From: an uncultured Collinsella sp.
GTDB lineage: Bacteria > Actinomycetota > Coriobacteriia > Coriobacteriales > Coriobacteriaceae
DNA length: 41,407 bases
Direction of reading: 5' to 3'
NCBI GenBank assembly: GCA_905199225.1
Contig: CAJKFS010000017.1
Location: 1-41,407, forward strand
Shown: piece after piece, positions 8,462 through 15,756 of the stretch
Layout of the letters: every line of letters starts with the position of its first letter
Numbering within the stretch: the stretch's first letter is position 1
Notes under the pieces: generated by a model
The model's database searches: none
What the model was told of the DNA's origin: nothing
Seen by the model: only the letters and a program-made list of their open reading frames with translations
Program-made: the position numbers and the translations under genes

Positions 8462-10311
8462 GAAAGATCACTCTCCGTATAGGTTCTTTGGTATCCGAGC
8501 AAATATAGGCATATCCCAACGATTATAGAGGATAGGGTTCCCGCAACCGCCGCCTTGACGACGACCGCGGCCGCAAGGCTGGCAATTTCCATATGGTGTG
8601 CAAGACAGAGTGCCGCCGCGGAGCCTATTCCGCAGCCGGCGATGGCAGCGATTGCAGTCAGGTTCGAGCCCTGCTCGGCACGCTTGGCATGGGCGTTGAG
8701 CAGCAGAGATGTCAGTGCAGCTGTCGCCGCGACGAGCACGACGGCGGCCCAGAAGAGCATGTCTCCCAGTGCCGCGGCAACATTGCCGAGCCCCAGTACG
8801 CCTCCGGCGGAAAGCGCAACCGTAGCCAGGCGGCCAAAAAGCGCGCCCATCCCCGTGGCGGCCGCGGCGCTTGCCGGGCCGAGCCAAAAGGCCGCGATGC
8901 CGGCGGCGACCCCGGCGGCAAGGAGGGCGTCGCCCGTTAGACAGCCAAGTGCCACCGCGCAGGTGAGCGCGGCGCTCGCGGCGGCCTCGGTGCGGCCCCA
9001 GGCGATCCACCAACCGGACATGGTGGCGGCAAAGAGCACCGCGACGGGCAGCATCGACAGGATGCCCTGCGCCTGCATGGTGGCGTTGGCCATAAGTACC
9101 AAAAAGCCCACGGCCGAGATAGCCGAGCCAATCTGCGGGGCCAGGCCGGCGGCCGCCCCAATCGCGATGGCCGCGGCAATAAGTCCGGGAAGCGCCGCGA
9201 CGCCAGCCGTCTGCATGATCAAAAAGCTAAAGGCACCACACGTTAGCGCCGAGATGGCGCACATGGTGTAATCGCGCGCGTGGCTCCAGCGCGTGCCGGC
9301 CCAACCAAGCGCGGGGTCGACCTCGATGGTGTCGTCCTCATAGGGCAACGATTCGATATCGTCTGCCGCGTGCTCGTCATCCGACAGCTCGCCCACCATC
9401 TGCTCCAGGCTGCGACGGCCCTCGCGCACGCTGCCCAAGCCGGCGAGCAGCTGGTCGCAAAATGCCTCGATGCTGTTAGGGCGGTCTTGCGGCATGGGGG
9501 AGAGGGCGCTCATGAGCGCAGCCTCGGCTCCCGGGGGAAAGTGCGGGATGAGCTCGCTGGGATAGGTGGCACCGCCGATGATACGGCCGAGCGAGTCGCC
9601 GGGCGTGGCGGCCATAAAGGGAGCGCTGCCGCACAGGCCCTCGTAGATCACACAGGCGAGGGCAAAGACATCGGCGCGCTCGTCGACTGTGCCAGTTTCG
9701 ATGTCGAGCTGCTCGGGCGGCATGTAGCCGATGGTGCCGCCGCGCGAGCCGCCAAAGCCGCCGGCAGACGACAGCCGCGCCATGCCAAAGTCGGTGAGCT
9801 TTACATTGCCCGAGTGGTCGATGAGCACGTTGGCGGGCTTAATGTCCAGGTGGAGCACGCCGTTGCTATGGGCGAAAGTGAGTGCCTGGCCCAGCGCGTC
9901 GGCAATTGCCGCGGCCTCGTCAAAGGTGAGCGAATGGCCGTCCACACGATGCAAAAACTCGGCCAGCGACATGCCGTCGACATACTCCATGACCAGATAG
10001 GCATAGGCGGTATCGTGCGTAAAGTCGATAACCTGCACGATATTGGGATGTTGAAGCATGGCGGCGGTGTGTGCCTCGCGCAGGACATCCATGATGTCGC
10101 TGGCGGGCATGCCGGCACCGCTTGTGAGGGGGATACGCTTAATGGCGACGCGACGGCGCAGGTGCGTGTCGCGGCAAATCTCGATGGAGCCAAAACCGCC
10201 GGTTGCAAGCGTCTCGAGCGGCTGGAACCGCTTGAGCAGCTCGCGAGAGCTGGTGCCCTCCAAGGGAACGTCCGGCGAGAACCGGGCGGTATGTTGCGAG
10301 AAAAGCGGCAT
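8458..10311 (-). CDS. Ser/Thr protein kinase with multi-TM C-terminus
   Basis: First gene of the cluster, 617 residues from the ATG at 10311. A TTG two codons upstream is possible, but GAGGG spaces properly only to the ATG. The kinase domain lies at about 29-290 (numbering from the TTG; subtract 2 for the ATG): Gly-rich loop TGGFGSIE, VAIK (Lys60), HLD at 156-158 followed by IKPAN, DFG at 176-178 and PPEQ. The HRD Arg is Leu, so this is a non-RD kinase that may not need activation-loop phosphorylation. The last 270 residues are hydrophobic with roughly eight to nine TM helices and no PASTA repeats, so any sensing would occur in or near the membrane. It takes the upstream place in the operon and overlaps fhaA by 4 bases. 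Ser/Thr kinase assignment is firm; specific role unknown. Confidence 0.9.
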   Translation of the reverse strand: MPLFSQHTARFSPDVPLEGTSSRELLKRFQPLETLATGGFGSIEICRDTHLRRRVAIKRIPLTSGAGMPASDIMDVLREAHTAAMLQHPNIVQVIDFTHDTAYAYLVMEYVDGMSLAEFLHRVDGHSLTFDEAAAIADALGQALTFAHSNGVLHLDIKPANVLIDHSGNVKLTDFGMARLSSAGGFGGSRGGTIGYMPPEQLDIETGTVDERADVFALACVIYEGLCGSAPFMAATPGDSLGRIIGGATYPSELIPHFPPGAEAALMSALSPMPQDRPNSIEAFCDQLLAGLGSVREGRRSLEQMVGELSDDEHAADDIESLPYEDDTIEVDPALGWAGTRWSHARDYTMCAISALTCGAFSFLIMQTAGVAALPGLIAAAIAIGAAAGLAPQIGSAISAVGFLVLMANATMQAQGILSMLPVAVLFAATMSGWWIAWGRTEAAASAALTCAVALGCLTGDALLAAGVAAGIAAFWLGPASAAAATGMGALFGRLATVALSAGGVLGLGNVAAALGDMLFWAAVVLVAATAALTSLLLNAHAKRAEQGSNLTAIAAIAGCGIGSAAALCLAHHMEIASLAAAVVVKAAVAGTLSSIIVGICLYLLGYQRTYTESDLS

Positions 10312-10391
10312 GGCCAACCCTCGTGCGTTTAAAGTTCGTTTGCGAGCGGCGGGCGCGGAGCCGAGCCGTTCGCGGTGGCATAGATGCTGCT

Positions 10392-10419
10392 AGTGTAGCA
10401 CGCTCGGGTGCATGGTGAA
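10392..10419 (-). promoter_or_regulatory. Candidate promoter of the kinase/FHA/RodA-PBP operon
   Basis: On the minus strand, TTCACC (10414-10419) and TACACT (10392-10397) are separated by 16 bases. They lie about 80 bases upstream of the first kinase start, in the only sizeable gap before the six-gene cluster. Matches to the sigma-70 consensus are partial. Confidence 0.45.
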
Positions 10420-10453
10420 GGCAGCGGGGCGAGGTGGCCTATCTGACTTGGCC

Positions 10454-11170
10454 TTAGCGCTTCTTCTTGTTCTTCTTCTGCTTACGCTGCTTGGGAGCGT
10501 CCTTTTTGGGCTGGTCACCTTGTTTGGCTTCGGCAGCGGCCTTTTCGGCCTTCATCTTCTTGCGTTTGGTCTCGATGCGGAGTTTTTTGTTGATGCGCGC
10601 CTTGAGGAAGGAGCCAAACTGCTCGGCATCACCACGCACAAAAGTGTCCTTAGGGATCGTCACGCCCTGGTCGGCGAACATGGCCACAAAGATGCGCTCG
10701 CCGTCGAGTACATGGTCGAGCTTCTCAAACGGGAAGAACTGCGACTTGCCGCTCTTGCCCCAGACCATCAGGCCGTCCTCGTTGGCGGCGACGCGGCGGT
10801 AGCGGCCGCCCATGGACTCGTCTGCCTCGACGGCTTCGATAAAGTCGCGCGCGAGCGTATGGTGTAGGTTTTTGCTCCACCAGGCCAAAAAGGCGCCGAA
10901 CACGATTAGCACGACGCCGAACTTGATCCAGCTGCCGCCGGCCACCAGCATGCCGATGCCGATGAGCGCGGCAATTGCCGCGGCGACATACAGGGAGCCA
11001 CGGCGCCTGGGCGAGGCGACCAGACGGGCGAAATCGGTGACGAGGTCGTTTTCGTACTGATACTCGTTGAGGTACAGAATGCCGTCGTCGGCTGCGGCCT
11101 GCTCCTCGAGCGCGACCTCGACCTGGTCGGCTGCTTCGGAGGGAACGAGGTTGCTCTCTGCGTCTGCCAT
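10454..11170 (-). CDS. Membrane protein, YcxB-like C-terminal domain (tentative)
   Basis: A 238-residue protein with an acidic N-terminus (about 1-60), two closely spaced TM helices (about 58-98) and a cytoplasmic domain. Its pattern (IPKDTFVRGDAEQFGSFLKARI region near 178-200) resembles the C-terminal domain of YcxB-like proteins. The tail after about 200 is strongly basic and Lys-rich. A GGAG lies about 10 bases upstream of the ATG. It is divergent from dnaX and ends about 140 bases before the kinase operon start, so it could be co-transcribed with that operon. Function unknown; the YcxB resemblance rests on pattern recognition only. Confidence 0.75.
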   Translation of the reverse strand: MADAESNLVPSEAADQVEVALEEQAAADDGILYLNEYQYENDLVTDFARLVASPRRRGSLYVAAAIAALIGIGMLVAGGSWIKFGVVLIVFGAFLAWWSKNLHHTLARDFIEAVEADESMGGRYRRVAANEDGLMVWGKSGKSQFFPFEKLDHVLDGERIFVAMFADQGVTIPKDTFVRGDAEQFGSFLKARINKKLRIETKRKKMKAEKAAAEAKQGDQPKKDAPKQRKQKKNKKKR

Positions 11171-11210
11171 GCTCTTTGGACTCCTATCGCGGCGGGCTCG
11201 CCGTACGGGT

Positions 11211-11216
11211 TATTAT
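11211..11216 (+). promoter_or_regulatory. Candidate -10 box of dnaX
   Basis: TATTAT preceded by a CGGGT tract, about 70 bases upstream of the dnaX start. It resembles the G-rich TAnnAT boxes found before other genes in the window. No good -35 was seen. Confidence 0.35.
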
Positions 11217-11265
11217 GGAATGCAGTATGCCGTGCGACCGCATGGCCGCCGCGGCAACAAGACTC

Positions 11266-11271
11266 AGTATA
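11266..11271 (-). promoter_or_regulatory. Candidate -10 box of the 10454-11170 gene
   Basis: On the minus strand TATACT is preceded directly by CCGGG, about 95 bases upstream of the start at 11170. An alternative CATAAT lies at 11212-11217 on the same strand. No convincing -35. Confidence 0.3.
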
Positions 11272-11286
11272 CCCGGGGGAGCACCC

Positions 11287-13746
11287 ATGGAATCGTTGTA
11301 CCGAAAGTATCGCCCGCTCACCTTCGACTCCGTGGTGGGCCAGCAGCATATCGTCTCGACGCTCGAGCACGCCATCACCGAGGGGCGCCTGTCCCACGCT
11401 TACCTGTTTTGCGGTCCGCGTGGCACGGGCAAGACCACCATGGCGCGCATTCTTGCCAAGGCGCTGCTCTGCCGCAATGCCGAGGCGGCGCGCGCCGAGG
11501 GTGCGAGCGGCTGCATGCCCGACGGCACCTGTGAGGAATGCGAGCTCATCGCCGAGGGCAACCACCCAGACGTCTACGAGCTCGATGCTGCAAGCCGTAC
11601 CGGCGTAGACAACGTGCGCGAGGAGATTATCAACTCCGTTAACTTTGCCCCGGTGCGTGGCAAGTACAAGATCTATATCATCGACGAGGTCCACATGCTC
11701 ACGACGGCGGCGTTTAACGCGCTGCTCAAGACGCTCGAGGAGCCGCCGGCGCACGTGATCTTTGTGCTGTGTACCACCGACCCGCAAAAGATTCTGGAGA
11801 CAATCCTTTCGCGCTGCCAGCGCTTCGATTTCCACCGCATTGGTAACGAGGATATCGAGCGCCGCCTGGCATACGTGTGCGAGCAGGAGGGCTTCGACTA
11901 CGACGATGAGGCGCTTGCCATCGTGGCGCGCCATGCCAAGGGCGGCATGCGCGACGCGCTCTCCACGCTGGAGCAGCTGAGCGTCTTCGGCAACGGCACC
12001 GTGCATGCGGACGATGCCCGCTCGCTTTTGGGCGAGGTTTCGGACCAGATTCTGGGCGAGTTTGCGCGCGCCATTGCCGATCGCGATGTCGCCGAGCTGT
12101 ATGGGCTTATTCGCGCGCAGGTCGAGGAAGGTAACGATCTGCTGGAACTGACGCGCGACCTGGTGGCGCATGTGCGCGACGTGTACGTGGCCTGCGTTGC
12201 CGGTGCCCGTGCCGAGTTGTTTGAGGGCGGCGCCGAGCAGGCCGAGGCGCTTGCTGCCGAGGCCGCTGCCTTTGGCGAGCATCCTGGCGACCGTTTGGCT
12301 CGCGTGCTGACGGTGCTCGACGATGCCGCGCTGGAGATGAGGGGTGCGAGCGACGTGCGCCTGGTGCTCGAGATCGCCTGCACTCGCCTGGCGCGTCCCG
12401 AGGCCGATTTAACGATTGAGGCTTTGGCCGAGCGCGTGGCACGCTTGGAGGCCATGGTTGCCAACGCCGCCGTTCCGGCGAGCGTGGCTGCTGCTCAAGC
12501 GAGTGCGCCTGCGGCTGTCGCGGCTGCGCCTGCGACGACACAACAACCGACGCTGATCTCGGGTGCCCGAGCTGCCGCTCCGACGGCATCTGCCGCTCCC
12601 GCCGCTGCGTCTGCGCACCAGGGCGGCATGCCCTGGGACCGCGGCGCTGCCGCTCCGGCGACCCAACCTGCGCCTGCGTCGACCCCCAAGCCTGCTGCGC
12701 CGGCTCCGACGCCTCAGCCCGTTGCGGCTCCCGCGCCTGCCACCGCTCCGGCACCTAAGCCCCAGTCCAACAATGCCGCCCAGGTTGCCGCCGCCGGTAC
12801 TGCCGAGACGCCCGCGGTCGAGAACGCCGGAGAGCTGCAGCGCAAATGGGCCGAGGTCGTCGAACGCGTCAAGGCGCGTCAGGCTTCCTACGCAGGGCTT
12901 TTGCTCAACGCCCGCGCCACGGCCGACGACGGCTCCAAGCTCACCGTCTCGTTCCCTGCGGGCTCGACCTTTGCCATCAAGATGCTCGGCCGCGCTGACA
13001 CGCAATCGGTGATCCTGCCGACGGTCTGCGCAGTCTTCGGTCGTCGTACCGTCGACTATGTCCTGGATGGGGGTGGCACGCCGGCTCCTCAACATGAGGA
13101 GCATTCTCCATCTGCACGGGCTGCGGCATCTGCGGACCCGCAACCCGTGTCCTCGGCGGCCCCTGCATCCTCGAGCGCCAGCGCGACGCAGCCAAAAGCG
13201 GCACCGGTAGCGGCATCGACCCCATCGGCGCCTGAACCCGCTGCGCCCAAACCGGCTGCTCCGATCCCCGCACCCAAGCCCGCTGCCGCGCCTGCGCCCA
13301 AGTCATCCGACCTGGCCAAGGCCCCCTGGCTGCGCTCCGACAACCCTGCCGGTGCTCCTGCCACGGGCAAGCTCCCGACCGAGCCCGCACCCCGAGCGCC
13401 CGAGCGCGCGTCCGCTCCCAAGGCTCAGCCCGCCGAGCCGTCTGCGCCGTGGGAATCCGAGCAGGTGCCCTACGACGACACCATGGTCGGCGGTTTTGCT
13501 GCCGATGCCGGCGGGGACGATCTGCCCCCGTTCGACGTGCCGGGTGCGGCGTCCGCGCCCAAGCCCGCTGCAACTGCCCCCAAAGAGGAGGACGCCCCCG
13601 CTGCCCCTTGGGAGTCCAACCCCGGCGCCGGCAGCCCCTTCGGCCATCAGGGCGCAGCCCCGAGCATCCCGCAGACCGAGGACGAGGCCAAGGCCCTCAT
13701 CCGCAGCGTCTTTGGCCAGGCCACCATCTTCAAGCCGGTGGAGTAG
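11287..13746 (+). CDS. dnaX: DNA polymerase III subunits gamma/tau
   Basis: Clamp-loader ATPase of the replicative polymerase, 819 residues. The N-terminal AAA+ module (about 1-220) has the typical opening SLYRKYRPLTFDSVVGQ, Walker A GPRGTGKTT (43-51), a four-Cys zinc module (Cys62, 76, 82, 85), DEVH (133-136) and the sensor SRC (175-177). Lid and collar domains run to about 390. The rest contains long Ala/Pro-rich linkers around a small folded segment (about 515-600). The start at 11287 is chosen because the family begins here and GGGGGAG lies 6 bases upstream; an upstream extension of 37 codons is not conserved-looking. No slippery A-run was found, so separate gamma production by frameshifting is not supported. 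Confidence 0.96.
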   Translation: MESLYRKYRPLTFDSVVGQQHIVSTLEHAITEGRLSHAYLFCGPRGTGKTTMARILAKALLCRNAEAARAEGASGCMPDGTCEECELIAEGNHPDVYELDAASRTGVDNVREEIINSVNFAPVRGKYKIYIIDEVHMLTTAAFNALLKTLEEPPAHVIFVLCTTDPQKILETILSRCQRFDFHRIGNEDIERRLAYVCEQEGFDYDDEALAIVARHAKGGMRDALSTLEQLSVFGNGTVHADDARSLLGEVSDQILGEFARAIADRDVAELYGLIRAQVEEGNDLLELTRDLVAHVRDVYVACVAGARAELFEGGAEQAEALAAEAAAFGEHPGDRLARVLTVLDDAALEMRGASDVRLVLEIACTRLARPEADLTIEALAERVARLEAMVANAAVPASVAAAQASAPAAVAAAPATTQQPTLISGARAAAPTASAAPAAASAHQGGMPWDRGAAAPATQPAPASTPKPAAPAPTPQPVAAPAPATAPAPKPQSNNAAQVAAAGTAETPAVENAGELQRKWAEVVERVKARQASYAGLLLNARATADDGSKLTVSFPAGSTFAIKMLGRADTQSVILPTVCAVFGRRTVDYVLDGGGTPAPQHEEHSPSARAAASADPQPVSSAAPASSSASATQPKAAPVAASTPSAPEPAAPKPAAPIPAPKPAAAPAPKSSDLAKAPWLRSDNPAGAPATGKLPTEPAPRAPERASAPKAQPAEPSAPWESEQVPYDDTMVGGFAADAGGDDLPPFDVPGAASAPKPAATAPKEEDAPAAPWESNPGAGSPFGHQGAAPSIPQTEDEAKALIRSVFGQATIFKPVE

Positions 13747-13767
13747 CTGCGCAGGCGGGTATACTGC

Positions 13768-14241
13768 TCAAGAAGAGGACCCCTTGTCCGGGCGCATCTG
13801 TATTTCGGACATGTGTAGTGTGGTGCCGCGTATCTCGCATTCGAGCAGACAGGTGCGTGACGGTCGGCCTAGGATGCTGAGGTCGATGCGATACGTCGCA
13901 TGGCTGTCCGTGTACTCGACTTGCTCGGCGTTAATGGTTGCTCCGATTGCCAAATAAACGCCTAGCTCGGCATCGACAATCTTGAAGTCCTTTATCTTGA
14001 CCTTGAACTCTTGATAGAGGGACGGGCTGTTGTAGTAGACGGTTCGGGTTCCGTCGGTGCACTCATCGGTCGTCTCCCATTTGACGACGGGCTGGTCCGA
14101 GCTGGCTATCAGCAGTTCTGCTCCAAAAGCTATGGCATGGGTGATGACAACCAGCAATGCCCAGCCGACAAAGAGATAGAGAACCACATATGCAACGGGG
14201 TGTTTTGAGCGGATGTTTTGGAGCGCGTTGGGGGCATTCAT
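13768..14241 (-). CDS. Hypothetical membrane-anchored protein
   Basis: A 157-residue protein not recognised. A single N-terminal TM helix (about 16-46) is followed by a hydrophilic domain of about 110 residues, probably extracellular, with three Cys (61, 132, 136) and alternating polar/hydrophobic stretches suggesting a beta-rich fold. GGAGG lies 7 bases upstream of the ATG. It is inserted in reverse between dnaX and ybaB, genes that are usually collinear neighbours, and its stop is 21 bases from the dnaX stop. The clean ribosome binding site and typical length support a real gene; function unknown. Confidence 0.75.
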   Translation of the reverse strand: MNAPNALQNIRSKHPVAYVVLYLFVGWALLVVITHAIAFGAELLIASSDQPVVKWETTDECTDGTRTVYYNSPSLYQEFKVKIKDFKIVDAELGVYLAIGATINAEQVEYTDSHATYRIDLSILGRPSRTCLLECEIRGTTLHMSEIQMRPDKGSSS

Positions 14242-14290
14242 GGGGCACCTCCAAATTACTATCTATGGCAATCAAATTATACCCTGCCGC

Positions 14291-14353
14291 CATGTGCGCC
14301 GCCTCGAGCAGCGGTTCGGCATTTAGCTATTTAGTGGCGCACATGAAATGCCG
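14291..14353. repeat. Two interlocking inverted repeats
   Basis: Repeat A: CATGTGCGCC (14291-14300) with GGCGCACATG (14336-14345), 10 bp perfect. Repeat B: CGGCATTT (14317-14324) with AAATGCCG (14346-14353), 8 bp perfect. B opens inside the loop of A and closes directly after A, so the two are either alternative hairpins or a pseudoknot. Confidence 0.6.
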
Positions 14354-14383
14354 GATTCGGCTCTACTAGATTGAGTGTGCGAT

Positions 14384-14418
14384 ATTATGCAACCTTGCAT
14401 AATTCGACCTTGCATAAT
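14384..14418. promoter_or_regulatory. Operator-like palindrome with third half-site
   Basis: A 20-bp palindrome ATTATGCAACCTTGCATAAT (14384-14403) has perfect 9-bp arms and a 2-base spacer. The right arm is repeated directly at 14410-14418 (TTGCATAAT), 15 bases further on. This resembles a binding site for a dimeric regulator upstream of ybaB-recR; the regulator is unknown. Confidence 0.5.
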
Positions 14419-14495
14419 CTTTGAGTGCGGTTTGTATTGGAGGACATGTATATCGACTGAGGTAGCGTGTCCGCCCCGCTCTCTCGCCGCGCGCC

Positions 14496-14505
14496 GTGGT
14501 ACGAT
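14496..14505 (+). promoter_or_regulatory. Candidate -10 region of ybaB-recR
   Basis: GTGG followed directly by TACGAT, about 75 bases upstream of ybaB. It matches the G-rich TAnnAT pattern seen elsewhere in this window. No clear -35. Confidence 0.35.
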
Positions 14506-14580
14506 TTTTGAGTTTGAAAGTCCCGCCGTGCTCCGGCTGCCCTTGCAGCTCGGCGTGCGGCCGCACGTAAAGGAGCCATC

Positions 14581-14901
14581 ATGGCCGGTATGAACATGCA
14601 GCAGATGATGAAGCAGGCCCGCAAGATGCAGGAGCAGCTTGCCGCCGCGCAGGAGAACCTCAAGTCCCAGACCGTCGACGCCTCTGCCGGCGGCGGCATG
14701 GTCAAGGTGACCGTTAACGGCGAGATGGAGCTCGTCAACCTCACCATCGATCCCGATGCCCTCGATCCCGAGGACGTCGATATGCTGCAGGACATGATTA
14801 TGGCTGCCGTCAACGAGGCCGTCCGCGGCGTCAACGAGCTCGCCAACAAGCAGATGGGCGCCATCACCGGCGGCCTCAACATCCCGGGCATGCCGTTCTA
14901 A
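14581..14901 (+). CDS. ybaB: YbaB/EbfC family nucleoid-associated protein
   Basis: A 106-residue DNA-binding protein of the YbaB/EbfC family. The N-terminal helix MNMQQMMKQARKMQEQL is the usual Met/Gln-rich start, and the strand VKVTVNGEMELVNLTIDPDAL is the family core (about 40-60). The length is typical. AAGGAG lies 6-7 bases upstream of the ATG. It is followed after 13 bases by recR, the common order in bacteria, so it probably acts near DNA replication and repair. Confidence 0.95.
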   Translation: MAGMNMQQMMKQARKMQEQLAAAQENLKSQTVDASAGGGMVKVTVNGEMELVNLTIDPDALDPEDVDMLQDMIMAAVNEAVRGVNELANKQMGAITGGLNIPGMPF

Positions 14902-14914
14902 GACACGCATATAT

Positions 14915-15511
14915 ATGAGTGCAAATCACAGTCTGCAAAAACTGCTCGATGAGCTGGGCCGTCTGCCGGGCATTGGTCCCAAGTCGGCCCAGCGCATCGC
15001 CTATTACCTGTTGGAGGCCGACGCCGAGGAGGCCCGCCGCCTGGCCGAGGCCATCCTGGAGGTCAAGCAGGAGGTCCACTTTTGCAGCCGTTGCTTTAAC
15101 TACGCCACGGCCGACGAGTGCTCCATCTGTCAGGATTCGATGCGCGACACCACTCGCATTTGCGTGGTGGGCGAGCCGCGCGATGTCCAGGCGATCGAGC
15201 GCACGGGCAGCTACCACGGTCTCTACCACGTATTGGGCGGCGTGATCAGTCCCATGGACAAGATTGGCCCCGAGCAGCTGCACATTCGCGAGCTGCTGGC
15301 ACGCTTGGGCCACGAGGACATCCACGAGGTCATCATCGCCACCAACCCCAATATTGAGGGCGAGACCACGGCGAGCTATCTGGCCCGCACTATCAAGCCG
15401 CTGGGCGTCGAGGTATCGCGTCTGGCGAGCGGCCTGCCCGTGGGCGGCGACCTGGAGTATGCCGACGAGCTTACGCTTGGCCGCGCCATCGAGGCCCGTC
15501 GCGCGATTTAG
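14915..15511 (+). CDS. recR: Recombination mediator protein RecR
   Basis: RecFOR-pathway protein that loads RecA on gapped DNA, 198 residues, normal length. It has an HhH region near the N-terminus (LPGIGPKSAQRIAYYLL), a zinc finger (Cys57, 60, 69, 72) and a Toprim domain beginning ICVVGEPRDVQAIE (Glu87), with the conserved TNPNIEGETTASYLA segment near 143-157. No good ribosome binding site precedes the ATG at 14915. It lies 13 bases behind ybaB and is probably translated by coupling. Confidence 0.97.
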   Translation: MSANHSLQKLLDELGRLPGIGPKSAQRIAYYLLEADAEEARRLAEAILEVKQEVHFCSRCFNYATADECSICQDSMRDTTRICVVGEPRDVQAIERTGSYHGLYHVLGGVISPMDKIGPEQLHIRELLARLGHEDIHEVIIATNPNIEGETTASYLARTIKPLGVEVSRLASGLPVGGDLEYADELTLGRAIEARRAI

Positions 15512-15548
15512 GTGGCGAGCCTGCCCCTGCCGTATGTTCTCCTCGCGA

Positions 15549-15578
15549 CGCACGGGGTAGCCATAATTTCCCCGTGCG
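15549..15578. other. Hairpin downstream of recR
   Basis: A perfect 9-bp stem (CGCACGGGG / CCCCGTGCG) with a 12-base loop, 38 bases after the recR stop. There is no T tract after it, so its role as a terminator is doubtful. Confidence 0.4.
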
Positions 15579-15586
15579 ACTGTGAG

Positions 15587-15672
15587 TTTGTTGTGCAACA
15601 AAGATGCTTCGTATCCGCTTATCGCATGGATGCTTCCGCTCGCATCCTTAATTTGCCCATTCGTTGCGCAAC
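15587..15672. promoter_or_regulatory. Two related palindromes upstream of the second kinase module
   Basis: TTTGTTGTGCAACAAA (15587-15602) and GTTGCGCAAC (15663-15672) share the core GTTGYGCAAC and have centres 73 bases apart. The second overlaps the likely promoter region of the next operon. They look like operator sites, regulator unknown. Confidence 0.4.
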
Positions 15673-15688
15673 CTTTTGGGTTCGCTGA

Positions 15689-15741
15689 TACACTCAAATA
15701 TGGATTTGAATGAATGCGCCGCTTCTGAGCGGCGTGTTTTT
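15689..15741 (+). promoter_or_regulatory. Candidate -10 box and leader hairpin of the second kinase module
   Basis: TACACT (15689-15694) is a plausible -10. A 7-bp stem (CGCCGCT / AGCGGCG, 15717-15734) with a 4-base loop is followed by TGTTTTTG, and GGAGG follows at 15745. The hairpin looks like an intrinsic terminator placed between promoter and ribosome binding site. Confidence 0.45.
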
Positions 15742-15756
15742 GTTGGAGGAGAACGC

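Larger units (their letters stand above)
14242..14580. other. Intergenic region between divergent genes
   Basis: 339 bases between the reversed hypothetical gene and ybaB. It holds two interlocking inverted repeats (14291-14353), an operator-like palindrome with an extra half-site (14384-14418) and a -10-like box (14500-14505). A palindrome GTGCGGCCGCAC lies just before the ybaB ribosome binding site. SRP RNA, which lies near dnaX in some bacteria, was looked for and its conserved GGAAGGNAGCAG core was not found. Confidence 0.6.

Noticed and set aside
11176..11286. 37-codon N-terminal extension of DnaX
   Set aside because: The family starts at the SLYRKYRP segment and a good ribosome binding site precedes the ATG at 11287.
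11287..13746. Programmed frameshift in dnaX for a separate gamma subunit
   Set aside because: No A-rich slippery heptamer was found in the coding sequence.
13756..13765. GGCGGGTATACT promoter-like box after dnaX
   Set aside because: It would drive only antisense transcription of the reversed hypothetical gene; it may be chance in GC-rich sequence.
14242..14580. Signal recognition particle RNA upstream of ybaB
   Set aside because: The conserved GGAAGGNAGCAG-type core was not found.
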